Positions 44,876 to 58,023 of a stretch of DNA of 64,000 bases are shown in pieces. Source of the stretch: Apostichopus japonicus (lineage: Eukaryota; Echinodermata; Holothuroidea; Aspidochirotida; Stichopodidae); NCBI RefSeq assembly GCF_037975245.1, contig NC_092575.1, positions 27,193,841-27,257,840 of the forward strand. The letters are read 5' to 3'. Positions within the stretch are counted from its first letter, which is position 1, and each line of letters starts with the position of its first letter. Under the pieces are notes generated by a model. That model had not been told where the DNA came from and did not search any database. It saw nothing but the letters and a program-made list of their open reading frames with translations. The translations under genes were made by a program, and so were the position numbers.

Positions 44876-46687
44876 AACCATAAGTTTGATTACATCTGAA
44901 GGAGTTACTTACATACAATATTCTTCTCCTTTAAGGAAAAACTGTTGGACTTCTGGATCTCGAGTGAGATACAATAATCAGGTAAGTGATTGGAAGTTAA
45001 ACAGCCAATCTTTGGTTTTTGTAGAGCTTTTGAGCAAAACTAGCTCTTCTTCAGTGCATGATCACCGAAAGTAACAAGGAGTAGCAAAAATTGACACTAC
45101 TTTATAGAGAAGAGTGTCGGCATGGTTGGGTTGTGAAGTCAAAGCGACTTACTGATTTCTGCTCGATTAAGCAGAAGTTTTGGAAAATAGGATTCATTAA
45201 TCCGTGTCGGATTATTTTAATCCGATTCCGTCGTAATTGCAAAATGAATTGTTTTGGTTTATCTGGGACGGCAAATCGTTTCTGATGTTTAAACAGAATG
45301 GTGCCGTTGTCTTTAGGTTTAGTTCCCACACATATCATTTTCCTTCCTTGATTTATCTGTCTAAGAATCGTTCCCAGGATTATTTAGATTTGATCCTGGT
45401 ATAAATTCAATTTAATATATATTATACTGGGTGTGTTCCACTCGGCTTGCCATATAATAATAAGAGTAATAACAATCATTTATTCAGCGCTTTACATAAG
45501 GAATATCTCAAAGCGCTTTACAAAGAATGCAGAGAAAAACCCCTACTGATTAAAGTACTTAGCAAGTGCACTAAGGACATCCAGCAAATGGGATTACAAG
45601 ACATGGACTTTACAGGATATCCAGCAGATTGGACAAAGGGATATTTTATTTGAGGCAGAATATTCAACACTTTATTCTTAGCCATCAGATCTTAGGTGTA
45701 ATTAACATGATTGTTCAACTCCACAGGCTTATAAATCTATCAAAATTGGCTGAAAATATCTTCTGTCAAAAGTAAACAATCCTAAAAGAGGTGAAAGTGA
45801 GAGGCGCTGAAAAGTAGCTTTACAACATTCTGTCTAAGTGAACACTTTTGTCAAAAAGAACAAATGCATGAACCTCTGCTGAGGGAGGGGGTGGGGTGGT
45901 GATGACTACTTTGACACAGATTGGGAGATAGATGTTTGTGCATTAGCTATGTGCTACTAAATAATTCAGTTGTAATATCCATGTATTTCTCTTAAAATGA
46001 AAGTTGTGTATGATTTATAATGATTTAGCACATATTGCATACTTAACAGATCCTGTATTTGTGGAAAATGAAAAATACACAATGGCCTCCTACTGACTGT
46101 CTTACAGATAATTGTCTCCATTTTTTGTGTGTGTTTTGCTCTCTGTTTTCTTTCTATTCTCATATTTGATAATGATTGAAAAGAAGAGTATGCCTTGTCA
46201 GAAACCTAGTTCTGATCAAGTTTGCTAAATGGCCTTGTTAGAGTCACATTGTGAAGATGATCGAAGTTCTGTGATACCAAGTGAAGTGTTATGTGTGACC
46301 ATTGGCTATGTTTTGCACACTTATTACAGCTGTCACTAGTCTTCTATTCACGTCGATGATCAGCTGTTCTTCGAGCAAGGAGTGCTTTGTCGCTGCTCAA
46401 TATGCATGACAATGAGTTCTCTCATTGGCTTGTTTAAATCAAGAGGCACGACGTAAAAACATACATGCCTAGAATATGTATTCAGCGGAGCCAGTCAGGA
46501 CAATTCCCATATTCCATATCATGCTTCAAAGCACTCGTTTAGTCAGTACAAACAGGTCCTAATCTTTTATCGGTTCATCATACTGACACTATACGAATGC
46601 TCTCAACCGGGACATGACCGTACATATTAAGTTGTTCCAACTGGGTGTTCAGCTCATAAATTTCCTGATACTTTCGATCATTTATTT
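44857..46687. other. Spacer after gene B
   Basis: Shared with 6917-8795 of block A. Holds the decayed hammerhead-like motif and the GCGCTTTACA repeat. No gene seen. Confidence 0.45.
45028..45054 (-). ncRNA. Decayed copy of the hammerhead-like motif
   Basis: Block B counterpart of 7110-7136. On the minus strand CTGATGA has become CTGAAGA and GAAA has become AAAA, so both catalytic core strands are mutated while the GAGC/GCTC stem is kept. Confidence 0.3.
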
Positions 46688-48124
46688 TGAACGAATTGAA
46701 CGCAGAAGAGGCTGGCCTTCTATGGTCTCATCGCAGATGAAGTTACGGACACATCCAACTGGGAGCAGCTAGGTGTGATTATCCGCTATGGTAAAGATGA
46801 TGTATCAATCGAAAGAAATACATGAGTTCCTCAAGTGTGAGGAAATACGGGGAGAAAACATTGCTGATAATATTCTCGAATGTGTGTATCAACGAAATGC
46901 AATGCGCAAAACCTACAATGGAGCCGGGAATGTGGAATGGAAGCGAAAGGGCGCAACTAAAATGTTTCAGGACAGGTCGAACAATAACAGAGCACCCTAC
47001 ATAAATTGTAGCTCGCAATGAACTCAACCTTGCATTGTCGCAAGCTTCGAAAGTAATTGAATTGTTAACATGGTCTGTTTGATACAGTATTTGGGTGTTT
47101 TCTTCAAGTTTAGCACGAAAGGCCAGCGTAATCTTGAAAACGTTATCACTAAACTGGCAGGCGAGGACTAAGAAATCCTGAAGATAAAACCACTTTGTGA
47201 GAATAGATAGGTAGAAAGCATACAGCCATTGTCGGTTTGAAGGATCTCTGCTGACTTGTATCAAATGCCTCGCTTCACTACAGGTAAACAGAAAGCGAAC
47301 ACGGAATGCCAAGATGGTGGCCGAAGCAGCGGAATTACATACACACCTTTAACGTTCATAATATGTTTCACCGTCTGCAGTTACAGATATGGATACATCA
47401 AGGGCTTGGCGCCTCAGCTGCCGGACGGCAGTGGACATTATTCGTGCCTATGACTATGTTGGCCTTGTGAGGAACGAGCTTGAAGACATTAGGGCAAAAC
47501 GCGAAGAGGAATTTGAGAGATTGTTTAGGAAGTGCGAGGAGATGACCGAGACAGCACACTGCTCCCTTGAAACCCTCAAATCAATCGTGGAGTCTGATAA
47601 TGCCAAAACCTATTATCAGAGGACCATATTCACCCATTCATTGACAGTCTCATCACTGAAATGTGTGATCGGTTAGTGGGAAGGTCACGTGACTCAATAT
47701 AGACTCTCTACCTCCTGTCGAAGCATCTCGATGAGGATCTCTCTAAGAGCCAGAACATACTACTGGAAATTGAGGGCGCCTAGGCGCATGCCGTACGCTG
47801 CCTCATTAAACAAGAAGTGCGTTTGTGGCTCGGATTCTGGTCTACTAAGAGGTTAACCCAAATACGATATCGAAAACCTTGAGAAACCTCACAAGTGACC
47901 AAGCTGACAAATTTTATCCGAATACCACTACAGGTCTACGCATTTTATTTACATTTGCCTCTACAAGCGCGAGTGTCGAACGAGCCAACTCCATCTTGAA
48001 GTTAATCAAATATAATCATCGGTCAACCATGGGTCATGATCGAAGAAACGCACTCCTACTTTTTTACATCCATAGGGATATTCGTCTAGACTATGGTAAA
48101 TGCATTGACATATTTGCCATATGA
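46688..48124 (+). pseudogene. Decayed hAT transposase, block B copy (5' truncated)
   Basis: It begins at the sequence matching about 9585 in block A, so the DUF4371 start is missing. The best preserved part is the C-terminal dimerisation region at 47879-48124: SVERANSILKLIKYNHRS, then MGHDRRNALLLFYIHRDI. This is the classic hAT C-terminal pattern. Middle fragments at 47389-47676 are also recognisable. Stops and frameshifts are scattered through the rest. Confidence 0.6.
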
Positions 48125-49600
48125 TACACAGACGGATTTTGTTAAAGAATCCACTTACTGATGATGCATGACGTATGCGCTGCTTAAACTTATGGGCATT
48201 GTTTGTATTCGTGTAATGAATTCCTAACATAAGCGATAAGTAAAATAAGGTCACCAGTAACTTGATGAATGACTCTTCCTTCGAACTGCTAAGATAGTAT
48301 CAGATGTGGGAATCCAACAAGGTAACTCATCTGGAGCCCGGCGGCATGATATGTCCATGTACTTATCACTTATTAAATAAAAGCACAAGAATTTCCTTTG
48401 ATAGTGGTAAAAATGCGCGTAGGAAATGAAGCGACCACGTCTGCGAGGCTCCGACGAAACGCGTCAAAACGAAAAATACGCTTCAAATTAAAACTCCTCC
48501 TCGGATAGCACAAGCGATGAATGTTTTTAAATGCGAGATGATATCTAATGGATTAAATCTATATGCGAATGGAATGAATCTACAAAATTGTGTCATGTGC
48601 TTTTTTTCAGACCGCCTTGACTGGCCAGTTGTTGCCATGATTCAAAAACATCTACTAGGGTACAGTAGTGAAGGTATTTCAACAACAGGTGTGCTTGCCT
48701 GATTTATATTCTATTCAGTCCCAACGTTGACCAGCCTGACCAGCAGTGAACAAAAGAGATGATTTCAAAAGGAATTGTTGGTCTGTTGATGGTTAAAGGC
48801 AATTGATGGTTGTGTAGTAAAATTAGCTGAAACTTGTAAGCAAACTGTCATGAAGTGCAAATGCTTTTAGAATTGATGATAAAATCTGGATGATCTGATG
48901 ATCTGACTATGATGATGCATGACGTATGCGTTGTTTATAAACACAGTGAGCATCATTAGTTATAAATTCATACAATCTGATTATCTGGTTAGTAGTAAAA
49001 TGAAGAGTAGTCGATGCCCTAATATTATGAATCGGTACGGTATCTTTTGTGTACTTAATTCACATCCTGACCTTATCTTATCATACTGTTTTAAGAAGAA
49101 GAATACCTTTTTGTGTGTACTATTATTCTTGACTGCCAGATGTCAGAAAATTGCATCTTAAAGTGATTTATTTTTAATCCATGGAGAAGAACCCCCAGAT
49201 CCCGCACACTCAGTATGGTGTTTTTTTCCTATCTTGACATAGCATTTGGTGTCATTTGTAGCGAAAGTCGTATTTAATATGTTGATGTATCACATTTAGT
49301 ACAAGAAGCCAGCTGTGGAGGTCAATGGTCATTTCAGGACAGCCTGTGTCATTGTGAATTTATTGTTAGTCACATCACACTGCCTTTCACTGTATTACTC
49401 AGATCAAAATGACATCTTATGATCACCATTTTATCTTTGTAGGTATACAGTACGGATGGGATCTACAGTAAAGACGTGTTTGTTGCCAAATTGTTCAGTT
49501 CAGTGGTTTTGTAATTGTTTGTTGTGTAGGGCAATCAATCTTGTAATGCTTTATACAACAGACAAATCCCTACCTGTGATTCATTGATTAACGGTACATA
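48125..49600. other. Spacer with B-specific insert
   Basis: About 48200-48880 has no match at the corresponding point of block A (near 11090). The rest matches 11100-12230. No gene supported. Confidence 0.4.
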
Positions 49601-50690
49601 TGGGTGCACTTTTAAATATCACAACGTGTATGGTTGGCCACAGTGGACAAAATTCAGAAATTATGACAACATATCAGGAGGTAGGAGTTTTTTATGTCTA
49701 CATAAAATTGATTAATGTGGACATAAATTCGAATTCATACAGATATATATTCAAATTAATGCTGGCATATATTCAAGTTCACGGGCACCGTACCGTACTA
49801 GCTGCGTACTTATATATTATTTGTAATCTAAGAAAATATATATAATATTAATGTCCCCACGCTTACATATGTATGAGCTGTATCATTTGCATTTATGATT
49901 TTCAATATGCACATTAAAAACCTATCACTATAGGATATCCGTTGCGCACACGACAATGTTTTTGTCAGGGGTCATTATAACTTAGTATTGTGCGTCCTTG
50001 TAGAGGTAATTTAAAGTGCATATTTTCATGAAAGAATGTGAGGAAGCAAGTTTTTCTGAGCGGTCGCAATTTTTTTTAAGATGTTGCATCCCGCTGGCGC
50101 AACCCTTAAAATCCCGGTAACAATACTGAGAATAACACTTGTTTTTCTTTTTGTGCAGCTTTCTGCTGAATTCTCAAGTCTTGCTAATGTAAAGCGGGGA
50201 AACTACATTCTTTTCATTCCTTGATCAACATCTGGACAGAATGGTAGACAAGTTTATTAAAACAATTCAAGGTTTCAATGCACACAAATTCACGCAGAGC
50301 TGCAGAATGTTCAGGTTGGTTGTGCATCATAAATTTATGATAGTTTTATCCTTTCACTTAGTATATGGTGGCATCCGATATATATATATGATTGAACAAG
50401 GTTTGATAGAGGGTGTGGGGTCAAACCTGTTTTAATAGTTTCATTGCAATATAAATAGCAGGAAAATACAATTATTTTTATTAAAAGAGAATAAAACGTT
50501 ATGATAGATAAATTCCATCAAAGCGATTAAAGGCAAATTAAAAGTAAGTATAAAAAAATCAACAGTTTTCAAATGTTATTCAACTAAACAATAACAAGGA
50601 CATATCAATAAACATATGTTAACACAATGAATGAGAGAGATTATTTGTGTAGAAATTATTTTTTTATAACTTTAACCCAATATTTTGGTG
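49600..50690 (+). repeat. Extra partial copy of the 12.2-14.7 kb region
   Basis: Matches both 12900-14690 and 57060-58690 with internal deletions, including most of the minisatellite. Homology to both ends abruptly near 50690. Confidence 0.6.
49980..50240 (+). pseudogene. Third, partial copy of the SAMD3-like exons
   Basis: Contains the MLHPAGATLKI-type exon near 50082-50116 and the LSAEFSSLANV exon after the acceptor near 50158. The C-terminal ILVFGEVPSQ exon is absent because homology ends near 50690. It is part of an extra partial copy of the 12.2-14.7 kb region of block A. Confidence 0.35.
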
Positions 50691-51848
50691 CTATTGCACG
50701 ATGACTTCAATGCACTTTAAACATTTTCTTGAGTATTACCAGAACTAGATATTACAATACCACTAGGGCATGATACGTCTACTGTACGTGGCTATACACA
50801 CCTCCACCAAAAACAATAGGGGTATGGTACTCAATTTTATGAATCCACACACCAATTATTAGAGGTATCCACGATTTCCATCGTTAGATATAATGCAAAT
50901 GGTATTTCAGAGTTTGACTTCTGGTGACCTGTAGGAGATTTGACCTTACAAGCAATATGATTCTTTTACTCAATATGTCAAATCCATCTACCATGTATGA
51001 CCAGTATCCATGATTTATACTATGAGAAATCATGTTTTTAAGGTTTTCAGGCCTCCATAAAAATATTTTTAAAAGTACTCGCTATTTGGCGACCGTGGCT
51101 AAAAAATTTACTCGCCAAATTTCACTCGCCAGTAGGCCTATGATTGTTGGAGATGTTTTGCCATCTTAAGTGTATTAGTATTCTGACTGGTATTTCTCAT
51201 GTTGTTGTGTTAACAAACCCTATTCTACCCAACCGTTGCTGGCCTAGACAACATAAAATTGCTCACATGGCTAGCCAGGTTTGTTCAAAATGCCCCATAA
51301 TCATTAACGTTGCGAAAGTCGAACGTTATTTTTAAGGCCAAGCTATGCTTAAACTGGTGGAAGAGACTACACAGAATGAAATCAACAGCCGATCCAGACA
51401 AAAGCTCGGGAACTCAATGCCAAACTAAGACCGTTTTACACAATTATTTCGCTTTGAGATTGGTCATAGTAAAAAATTGAAGTAGAGTAAATGTTAAGTT
51501 TCCTAAACACTGCCTGGTCACAACGAAAATCCGTCAAACCTGAAATAAATACGACGGAAAACGTCCAATAGAACCGCTGTGCTACAAATTACACGTTTCT
51601 GCACGCAAAATAGGTCTTCCGGGCGGCACGTTAAAGCCAATATGCAGATATGTTCGGTGATTTTACGGATGCCCATAAGCTCATTTCCAATTGTCAATAG
51701 CCTCCTATTCGCATGAGGCGTAACGTACATGTTATCTGATGGGCTGGTCTGTAGGAGATGCGGTAGCTTATGAAACAAGGTTTCCACAATTTGGCGTCTG
51801 GTGACTCCAACTGAGTCTTGCGCTGAACGTGTAACAACTACATACTAA

Positions 51849-52093
51849 ATATGAGATTCGTCCAACCTTCCCTTCTTGAGTTATCGTGTTTACAAGGTTG
51901 ACTCAATATGACCCCTGGTGACCCCAAATGAACTTTGATCTCCACCAAAAAAAAAACTATTGGTTGTAGGTCCTAAATGTGGTCATCCTACTCACAAAAA
52001 TATGAGATTGATCCAAGTTTACCTCCTTGAGATATCGTGTTTACAAGGTGTTCACTATTTGGTTCCTGGTGACCCTAAATGACCTTTGACCTC
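51849..52093. repeat. Two-copy repeat with GACCTTTGACCTC core
   Basis: Units at 51849-51943 and 52000-52093 share atatgagatt, gagttatcgtgtttacaagg-type and ggtgaccc-aaatgacctttga-type words, with period about 151. A more diverged trace (ggtgacctgtaggagatttg) is at 50920. Confidence 0.6.
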
Positions 52094-52694
52094 GCCATTG
52101 GTCCCTACTTGAGACACATCGTGTTCACAAGCGAGGCGTCACACACGCACACACGCACACAAATACATACTCACACTCTCCGCCTGCATGAATGCATAGG
52201 TAACGATTATCATCAAAACCAATAAATGTAATGTGAACGCTCGCGGACTTATAGTGACCCGAGATATCCGGCTAATTTATAATATCCGCTCAATCCAGTT
52301 GTAATTTGGCGGGTACTTTTGAACGTGCAGTAGCTAGCGTGATGCATACCTACGTTTACGTTGTGTTTGTTCAATTGTCTGACGGGAGCCTTTCTTCACA
52401 GAAAGACTACATTATGACGCTATTTCACCGATTCGACCAGAACACTGCAGAAAAGTCAACGTTAAGTTTGTGAGACTAGAACAAACTGAAAGACAGTTCA
52501 CTTATAAACTATAATTCATTGTACGCCAAACTCACAGGATTTCGAAGAGGCAAATATATGTTTATTTATGTTTACTTCGAAACGGATGATTTTGGACTCG
52601 GTTGCTACGGCAGTTACTAAATGGCTAAAACCAGGTCTTAAGACGTAATATTAAATGCCTTCGATAATGTATTAGCCTCAAATACGACAGCAGT

Positions 52695-52765
52695 AATGCA
52701 GTGGCTAGCAAGATTGTTCGCTCAACCACTTGTAGGGTTTGTAAGAAATTCGAATCTGGGTTAAC
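52695..52765 (+). repeat. Possible tRNA-derived SINE head
   Basis: gtggctagcaagattgttcg resembles an A box region, and about 45 bases on gaaattcgaatctggg resembles a B box (GTTCGAATC). No cloverleaf closes convincingly, so at most a decayed tRNA-related repeat. Confidence 0.2.
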
Positions 52766-53043
52766 GAGTAATGGTACACATAGATTGGTTCGAGATTTGA
52801 ATGCAGTATACTGTTTACGTTTATGCGCAGTGGGTTACGCAGCATAACCTACCAAATTAGTACAGCACATGTAACGACGGCGAACTATTGGGAAATGTGA
52901 ACATTTTATATGACCTTTACACGACTGCGCAGTTTATTAATCTCGCAAGTGGACTTAATACGAAACTCACTCGTTCTTAAATGTGAACTCGTCAATTTCT
53001 TAATTGATGATCCTCCTCGCGGACAAATAATCGCCCTTGCGTT

Positions 53044-53166
53044 CTTAAATGTGAACAAGGTCCAAAATCCGCTTCACTGATATGCTTTGCTTTGCTGACT
53101 AGCTTCGCTCTGCTGATTCGCTTCGCTCCGTTGATTCGCTTCAATTTGGCCTTGTTCACATTTAAG
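53044..53166. repeat. Inverted repeat around a short minisatellite
   Basis: cttaaatgtgaacaaggtcc near 53045 is complementary to ggccttgttcacatttaag near 53148. Between them are four or five units of ctgattcgcttcgctc. The arrangement could form a hairpin about 120 bases long. Confidence 0.6.
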
Positions 53167-54736
53167 ACCGCACGCATACTTGATAACTGTAAAAGGAACT
53201 CTTGCGGACTTAAATGGTGACTCGAGATTTCCAGTTACAGTTGTGCGGGTGTTTCTGAACAAACAGTACTTACGTGCATTTGTTTGTATACGTACCAGAC
53301 CGTTGCCCTTTTAACCGAGTTGACCAAACGACGCTGTACGTAGGGTAACCCATATCAATTTTCTTTTAACCAATTCGACCAACACTACGGAAAAGCCGCC
53401 ATAAAAATTGTGAGATAAAAATACATCGAAGGACAGTTCATTTAAGATCTAATCAACTTGTTTCCATTGAACACTTGCAAAGTTTTGTTGAGGCCAAAAT
53501 CATTAATTTCATATTTTTGTGAAAATGGATTATTTCGTTGCTACGGGAGGTATAACTAAAGGGCTAAAGTCATTAAGTTAAAAAACAAGTTTTTAGTTCT
53601 TTCAATAAAAAAATTGCAAAGCCGTTAACATAACACTAAATATTAGTCGAAACTTTCCTTATGTACTAGGAACTTTTCACCGTCAATATTTTAGTGAGTA
53701 AGATAAAGTACTGTGTGAATGATTGTATTGCTGCTGAGCAGTGGTATACCAGGGAGTTGTTATGGAACAACTCTCTGAGTATACCGGGTAGACCGTACTA
53801 GTACAGCATATGTGGCCAGGGCAGAGCACAACAAAATAATGTTAACAGCTGATATGCCCTTTTAACACCTGTGCAGTATTTTAATCCCACGAGCGTTGCA
53901 AGAAACTCTCTCGTTCTTAAATGCGAACGTGTCAATGCGTAGCAATGTAGCAATGTGGCACCAAAACCAAATTTTGATACATGGCATTATGACAATATGA
54001 CAGTGTCCTCTTACACATTGTAGTATTTCAACATAAACATTGTAGTATTTCAACATTGGTGTGCTTCATATAATTTGTTTGATTGTTTCAAAGGCTAATG
54101 TGTGGTGTGTTATCACCAGGGACGACGCTAGAGGGAGTGTGGGGGTATCTAACCCCCACACTTGGTATACTGACGATATTTGGATAATTGGAGTGTGACA
54201 GTCGGAATTTACGACTGTCGCACTCTAGTTTATCTAGGCCTATTCATATATTCCTGTGATTGTGAATGACTTAAAAAATTGATAAATTTCGGTCAAAATT
54301 GACCTTTAATCAGTCATATTTACCACGTTTTCCTTGCCACTTGGAGAAATTGTATCTCGCAATTCTTATACTCCACCATACAAAACTTCGTGTGGTTTTG
54401 AATACTCCCCCTCCCCCCCCCCCAAAAAAAAAGCTTAATAGAACTAACGTCGTAGGCTTAGGAACCCAATTTGACTGGGGGGGGAGGTGTAACGACTTGC
54501 CCGAAAAATGTTACCAACAGTTTTCGCGCGCCCACATGTTAATGTGCATATCATATAGGCATGCATGGTAGTGGATTGCCATAGCACCGCTTCTGACACC
54601 ATGTATATGTAAACTTAGGTGTGTGTTTACGGACTCAATAAGACAGAACGAGTAAGACATTCCCCACGTTAGCAGCCATTTATTTAAACTGAGTATTCTA
54701 AATAGACTTAATTGGTATGTTGAACAACATAAACGT

Positions 54737-55180
54737 AATACTCTGTATAACGCTCTAATTGTACCCCATATTGATTATCGTTCAGCCGTTTGGACTACGG
54801 CGACGAACAAGTTGGTTGACCGGGTTCAGGTTCTTCAAAATCGTGCAGCTAGATTAGTCCTGTGGTGTGGGCTTCAGGATGTGCATGTTACAGATATTTT
54901 TGCTGAATTGAAGTGACTAAATGTCCGTCAACGTATGAATAGATGTGTCCGCGGCCTGGCTCCAGATTAATTACTGATAATACAATTCTTCTGAGAGACA
55001 GCCATTCGTACAGAACTAGATCTAGCTGCTCTAATAATGTTTTACTTGCTCATGTTAGATCGTGGAATGAAATAGGTCATTTAAATTTTCTAAAGACAGG
55101 TCGTGGAACAGTCTCACGCCAAATATGAAATGCTTGCCAAATGTGTATTTTTAAACGCAAGATGAAAACTGATATATATT
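54737..55180 (+). pseudogene. Non-LTR retrotransposon reverse transcriptase C-terminal remnant
   Basis: The frame from about 54735 reads NTLYNALIVPHIDYRSAVW, then VDRVQVLQNRAARLVL and DIFAELK, then a stop, then LNVRQRMNRC. This is the thumb and C-terminal region typical of CR1/Jockey-group LINEs (L..lilP.ldY...vW, lqkrAaR.i). Stops and frameshifts follow. No endonuclease or palm motifs remain. Confidence 0.6.
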
Positions 55181-55342
55181 TTTTTAGATGTCTGATATTT
55201 GTTTGGTATCTTTTTGCCGTCCTCTTTGATGTTAACCTTTGTTTTTTCTGCATAATATTGCATATGTATATTGTATTGAGGGTTACTCTAGAAGACAGTG
55301 CTGATGCACTAAGCAGGACTACCCTCATGAACGATGACAATA

Positions 55343-55344
<2 letters not shown>

Positions 55345-55405
<61 letters not shown>
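55345..55405. repeat. (TA)n microsatellite
   Basis: About 60 bases of uninterrupted TA following the LINE remnant. Confidence 0.95.
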
Positions 55406-55406
<1 letters not shown>

Positions 55407-55490
55407 CAATATATACATTATTAACATGTCATGTGATGTCATCAACTTGATACGTCACTCAGGGGTGTACTTGAGTAATATATAATATAT

Positions 55491-56625
55491 GCGTTACGAC
55501 AAGCTCAAACATGAAAATAATGTGTGTACATAGCCATAACAAGAGCCAAAGTTACCTGATATTGGTTGCATTACAAAACACTAACTGCCTAGCAATAGGG
55601 ATAATATATTATCAATATATTACACACTTCTAGTCTACCATTTATGAGATATTGTGGATACAAGTATTTTCACATTAAGTCATGCCAACTGTGCATGATA
55701 ATGAAACGATTGTTATTATTATAGATAATATTAGATATATGGTTGCTCATCACTATTTCGATACTTTTACATGAAACCCATTTACTCATAAATATGCACC
55801 AAATGAAAACCAGGAAGAATATCACACATCTCTGGACCATGAGATAACTGTGAACCACAATATCAGATGAGTGCAATCTAAAGATTATACATCATGTTTA
55901 AAACATATTTTGTGAAAAAAACAACATGAACCCTCACCCACCAGCAAACATGAACAGTTTACACACTTGCTGACGTCATTCGCACCTGCACAAAGAAAAG
56001 AAGCAATACAACAGTTCTTGTTATACTGATAAGATTTGACGGTAATGAAATCAGAAAACTTTATAAAAAAAAGAGATAAAGTTCAGCTGTATTTGGCAAG
56101 ACTTATTTGCGCTAGAGAAACATGAGCGTCAAGTTAGTAATGTGAGGAATTTATTCTGGCGAAAATCTTGCTAGGCGGCACAGACTATTTCGGTTAGGGG
56201 TCCCAAGGAAAGTTCGAGTGCCGGGCCCACCCGACGCGGCCAGCCATGGCTACAAACCTGCTTCTAAGATATTCTAGTATGGGGTTTGGCTGAAACTGAT
56301 TTAGTGTTACCTTCATAGAATTTGGTTCATTACCCCTCTTGACAAGTGACTCTTCTCTGGCGGGAAATTACTGAGTGAAAATGTTAATGTCAATGGGATT
56401 AATCGAATCACTTTTATCTTTTGGTAAATTCAGATGCATGATGTTAAGTAAACATACATGTGTTATTGTAGTCTATTATAAATGTTCATTCTGAATCAAG
56501 TCAGATGTACTGTATTTTGAGTACGATACAACCCCGCCCCCCCCCCCCCCAGCATTGTTATGAACGGAGGATTCTGCGTCTGGAGGCCATCTTTTAGCCA
56601 GGGACGCCTGAGGACGAAAACCGTT
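55491..56625. other. Unmatched spacer
   Basis: No supported gene. A C run at about 56536-56550 and otherwise AT-rich sequence. Homology with block A resumes near 56626. Confidence 0.4.
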
Positions 56626-57129
56626 TTAAGGGAAACAAATCATAAGTTTACGCACACTCACAACTAGGCCTATGCAAAGCATAAAAAACACTTTTGTAAT
56701 GCATATGTTTCTTTTATTTCTTTTCAAAACAACACACCTTCTCAAAGAATCAATACAATTTTCTAGTCCTTTGAACAGATGGTTGAATTTGTTTGAAAAC
56801 AAATAAATCATAACAATCAACCACAAAGTACAAGGTTAATAACATTTCCGTTACAAAGATTTTCATGCTGATAATAGACAATGATGCGTTTCAAAATTTC
56901 CTGTGATTTGTTTGTCTAATAGTCCCTACCATTGCTCGTGCTCAATGAACACAACGTATTTTGATTAAATAGTTTATATTTTTAGCGCATAGAACTGTGC
57001 AACTATTTGTAACGTTGCTGTCCCTTGCAAAGATAGCAAGATTTTAAATATAGGCTCTAATATGTGTGGGCTCTCAAATATCATAACGTGTACGGTTGGC
57101 CACAGTGCACAAAATTCAGAAATTGATGA

Positions 57130-57460
57130 CGACATATATTCGATTTCATGTTAATATGAATTCGATTTAATGCTAACATAAATTTGATTTCATGCTAACA
57201 AAAATATGATTTATGCAGACATTAATTCTGAGCTAAACAGGAGGCAGTTTTTTTTTGTCTTCATCAAATTGAATTTATGCAGACATATATTTGAACCAAT
57301 GCTTGCATATATTCAAATTAATGCTGGAATTAAATCGATTTTATGGGGGCATATTATTGATTTTATGCTAGCACATATTCGATCCAATCCTAGAATGTAT
57401 TCTATTTAATATCAACATATATTCGATTTATGCTGACATATATTTGACCAAAGAGAGTGA
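57130..57460. repeat. AT-rich minisatellite, block B copy
   Basis: Same core and similar unit length as 13045-13400. Unit sequence and number differ, as expected for drift after duplication. Confidence 0.6.
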
Positions 57461-58023
57461 AGGAATATATGTCTGAATAATGCATATAATCAGATCTGAC
57501 AACAATTCAGCCACATATGACAACAGTTTACTCACATCTGATAACAATTCAGTAACAGCCAATCGCCTGTTACATACTCCACACTAAAAGGCGGGATATA
57601 CTATAGACTAATGTTCGGTTCCTCTATAGAGATACCATATCGTTTCAGCTGCGTATTGATAATGCAGTTAGCACTTTCCTCTTTCAATCTGTGGTTAATA
57701 TTAATGTAAATTGAAAGAGTAGGCCGGCGTGTGTCTGTATTGCATGTATGGGCTACCAAATTATTTAAAAATATTCTTTCTGTGAGTTGGACATCTCTTT
57801 ATATAATAAGTACACCTTGTAAAGGGTTTCAGTGTAAACACATGAAATACATATAATATTAATGACCCCATACTACCATGAGTATGAGTTGTATCATTTG
57901 CATTTATGATTTTCAATATTCACAGTATAACTTATCACTATAGGTATCCGTTGCGCACAAGCCAAGGTTTTGTCAAGGATCATTTTAACTAAGTATTGTG
58001 CGTTCCTGTAGAGGTAATTTAAA

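Larger units (their letters stand above)
52235..53930. repeat. Diverged direct repeat, period about 950 bases
   Basis: The first copy starts gaacgctcgcggacttatag (52235) and the second ggaactcttgcggacttaaa (53195). Matching landmarks follow in both: ccgattcgaccagaacac against ccaattcgaccaacactac, gacagttcact against gacagttcatt, gttgctacgg in both, and the ends ctcgttcttaaatgtgaact and ctcgttcttaaatgcgaacg. Non-coding. Confidence 0.55.
50691..54600. other. Unmatched region of block B
   Basis: No counterpart in block A. Contains two roughly 95-base copies at 51849-52093, diverged tandem copies spanning 52235-53930, and no supported gene. Confidence 0.45.
54617..55490. mobile_element. Dispersed repeat interrupted by a LINE fragment
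   Basis: The ends at 54617-54683 and 55425-55490 are contiguous in a second copy at 63441-63590 (landmarks cggactcaataaga, cacgttagcagccattta, tcaacttgatacgtcactca, ggggtgtacttgagtaa). Between them here lie a LINE reverse transcriptase remnant and a TA microsatellite. Confidence 0.5.
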
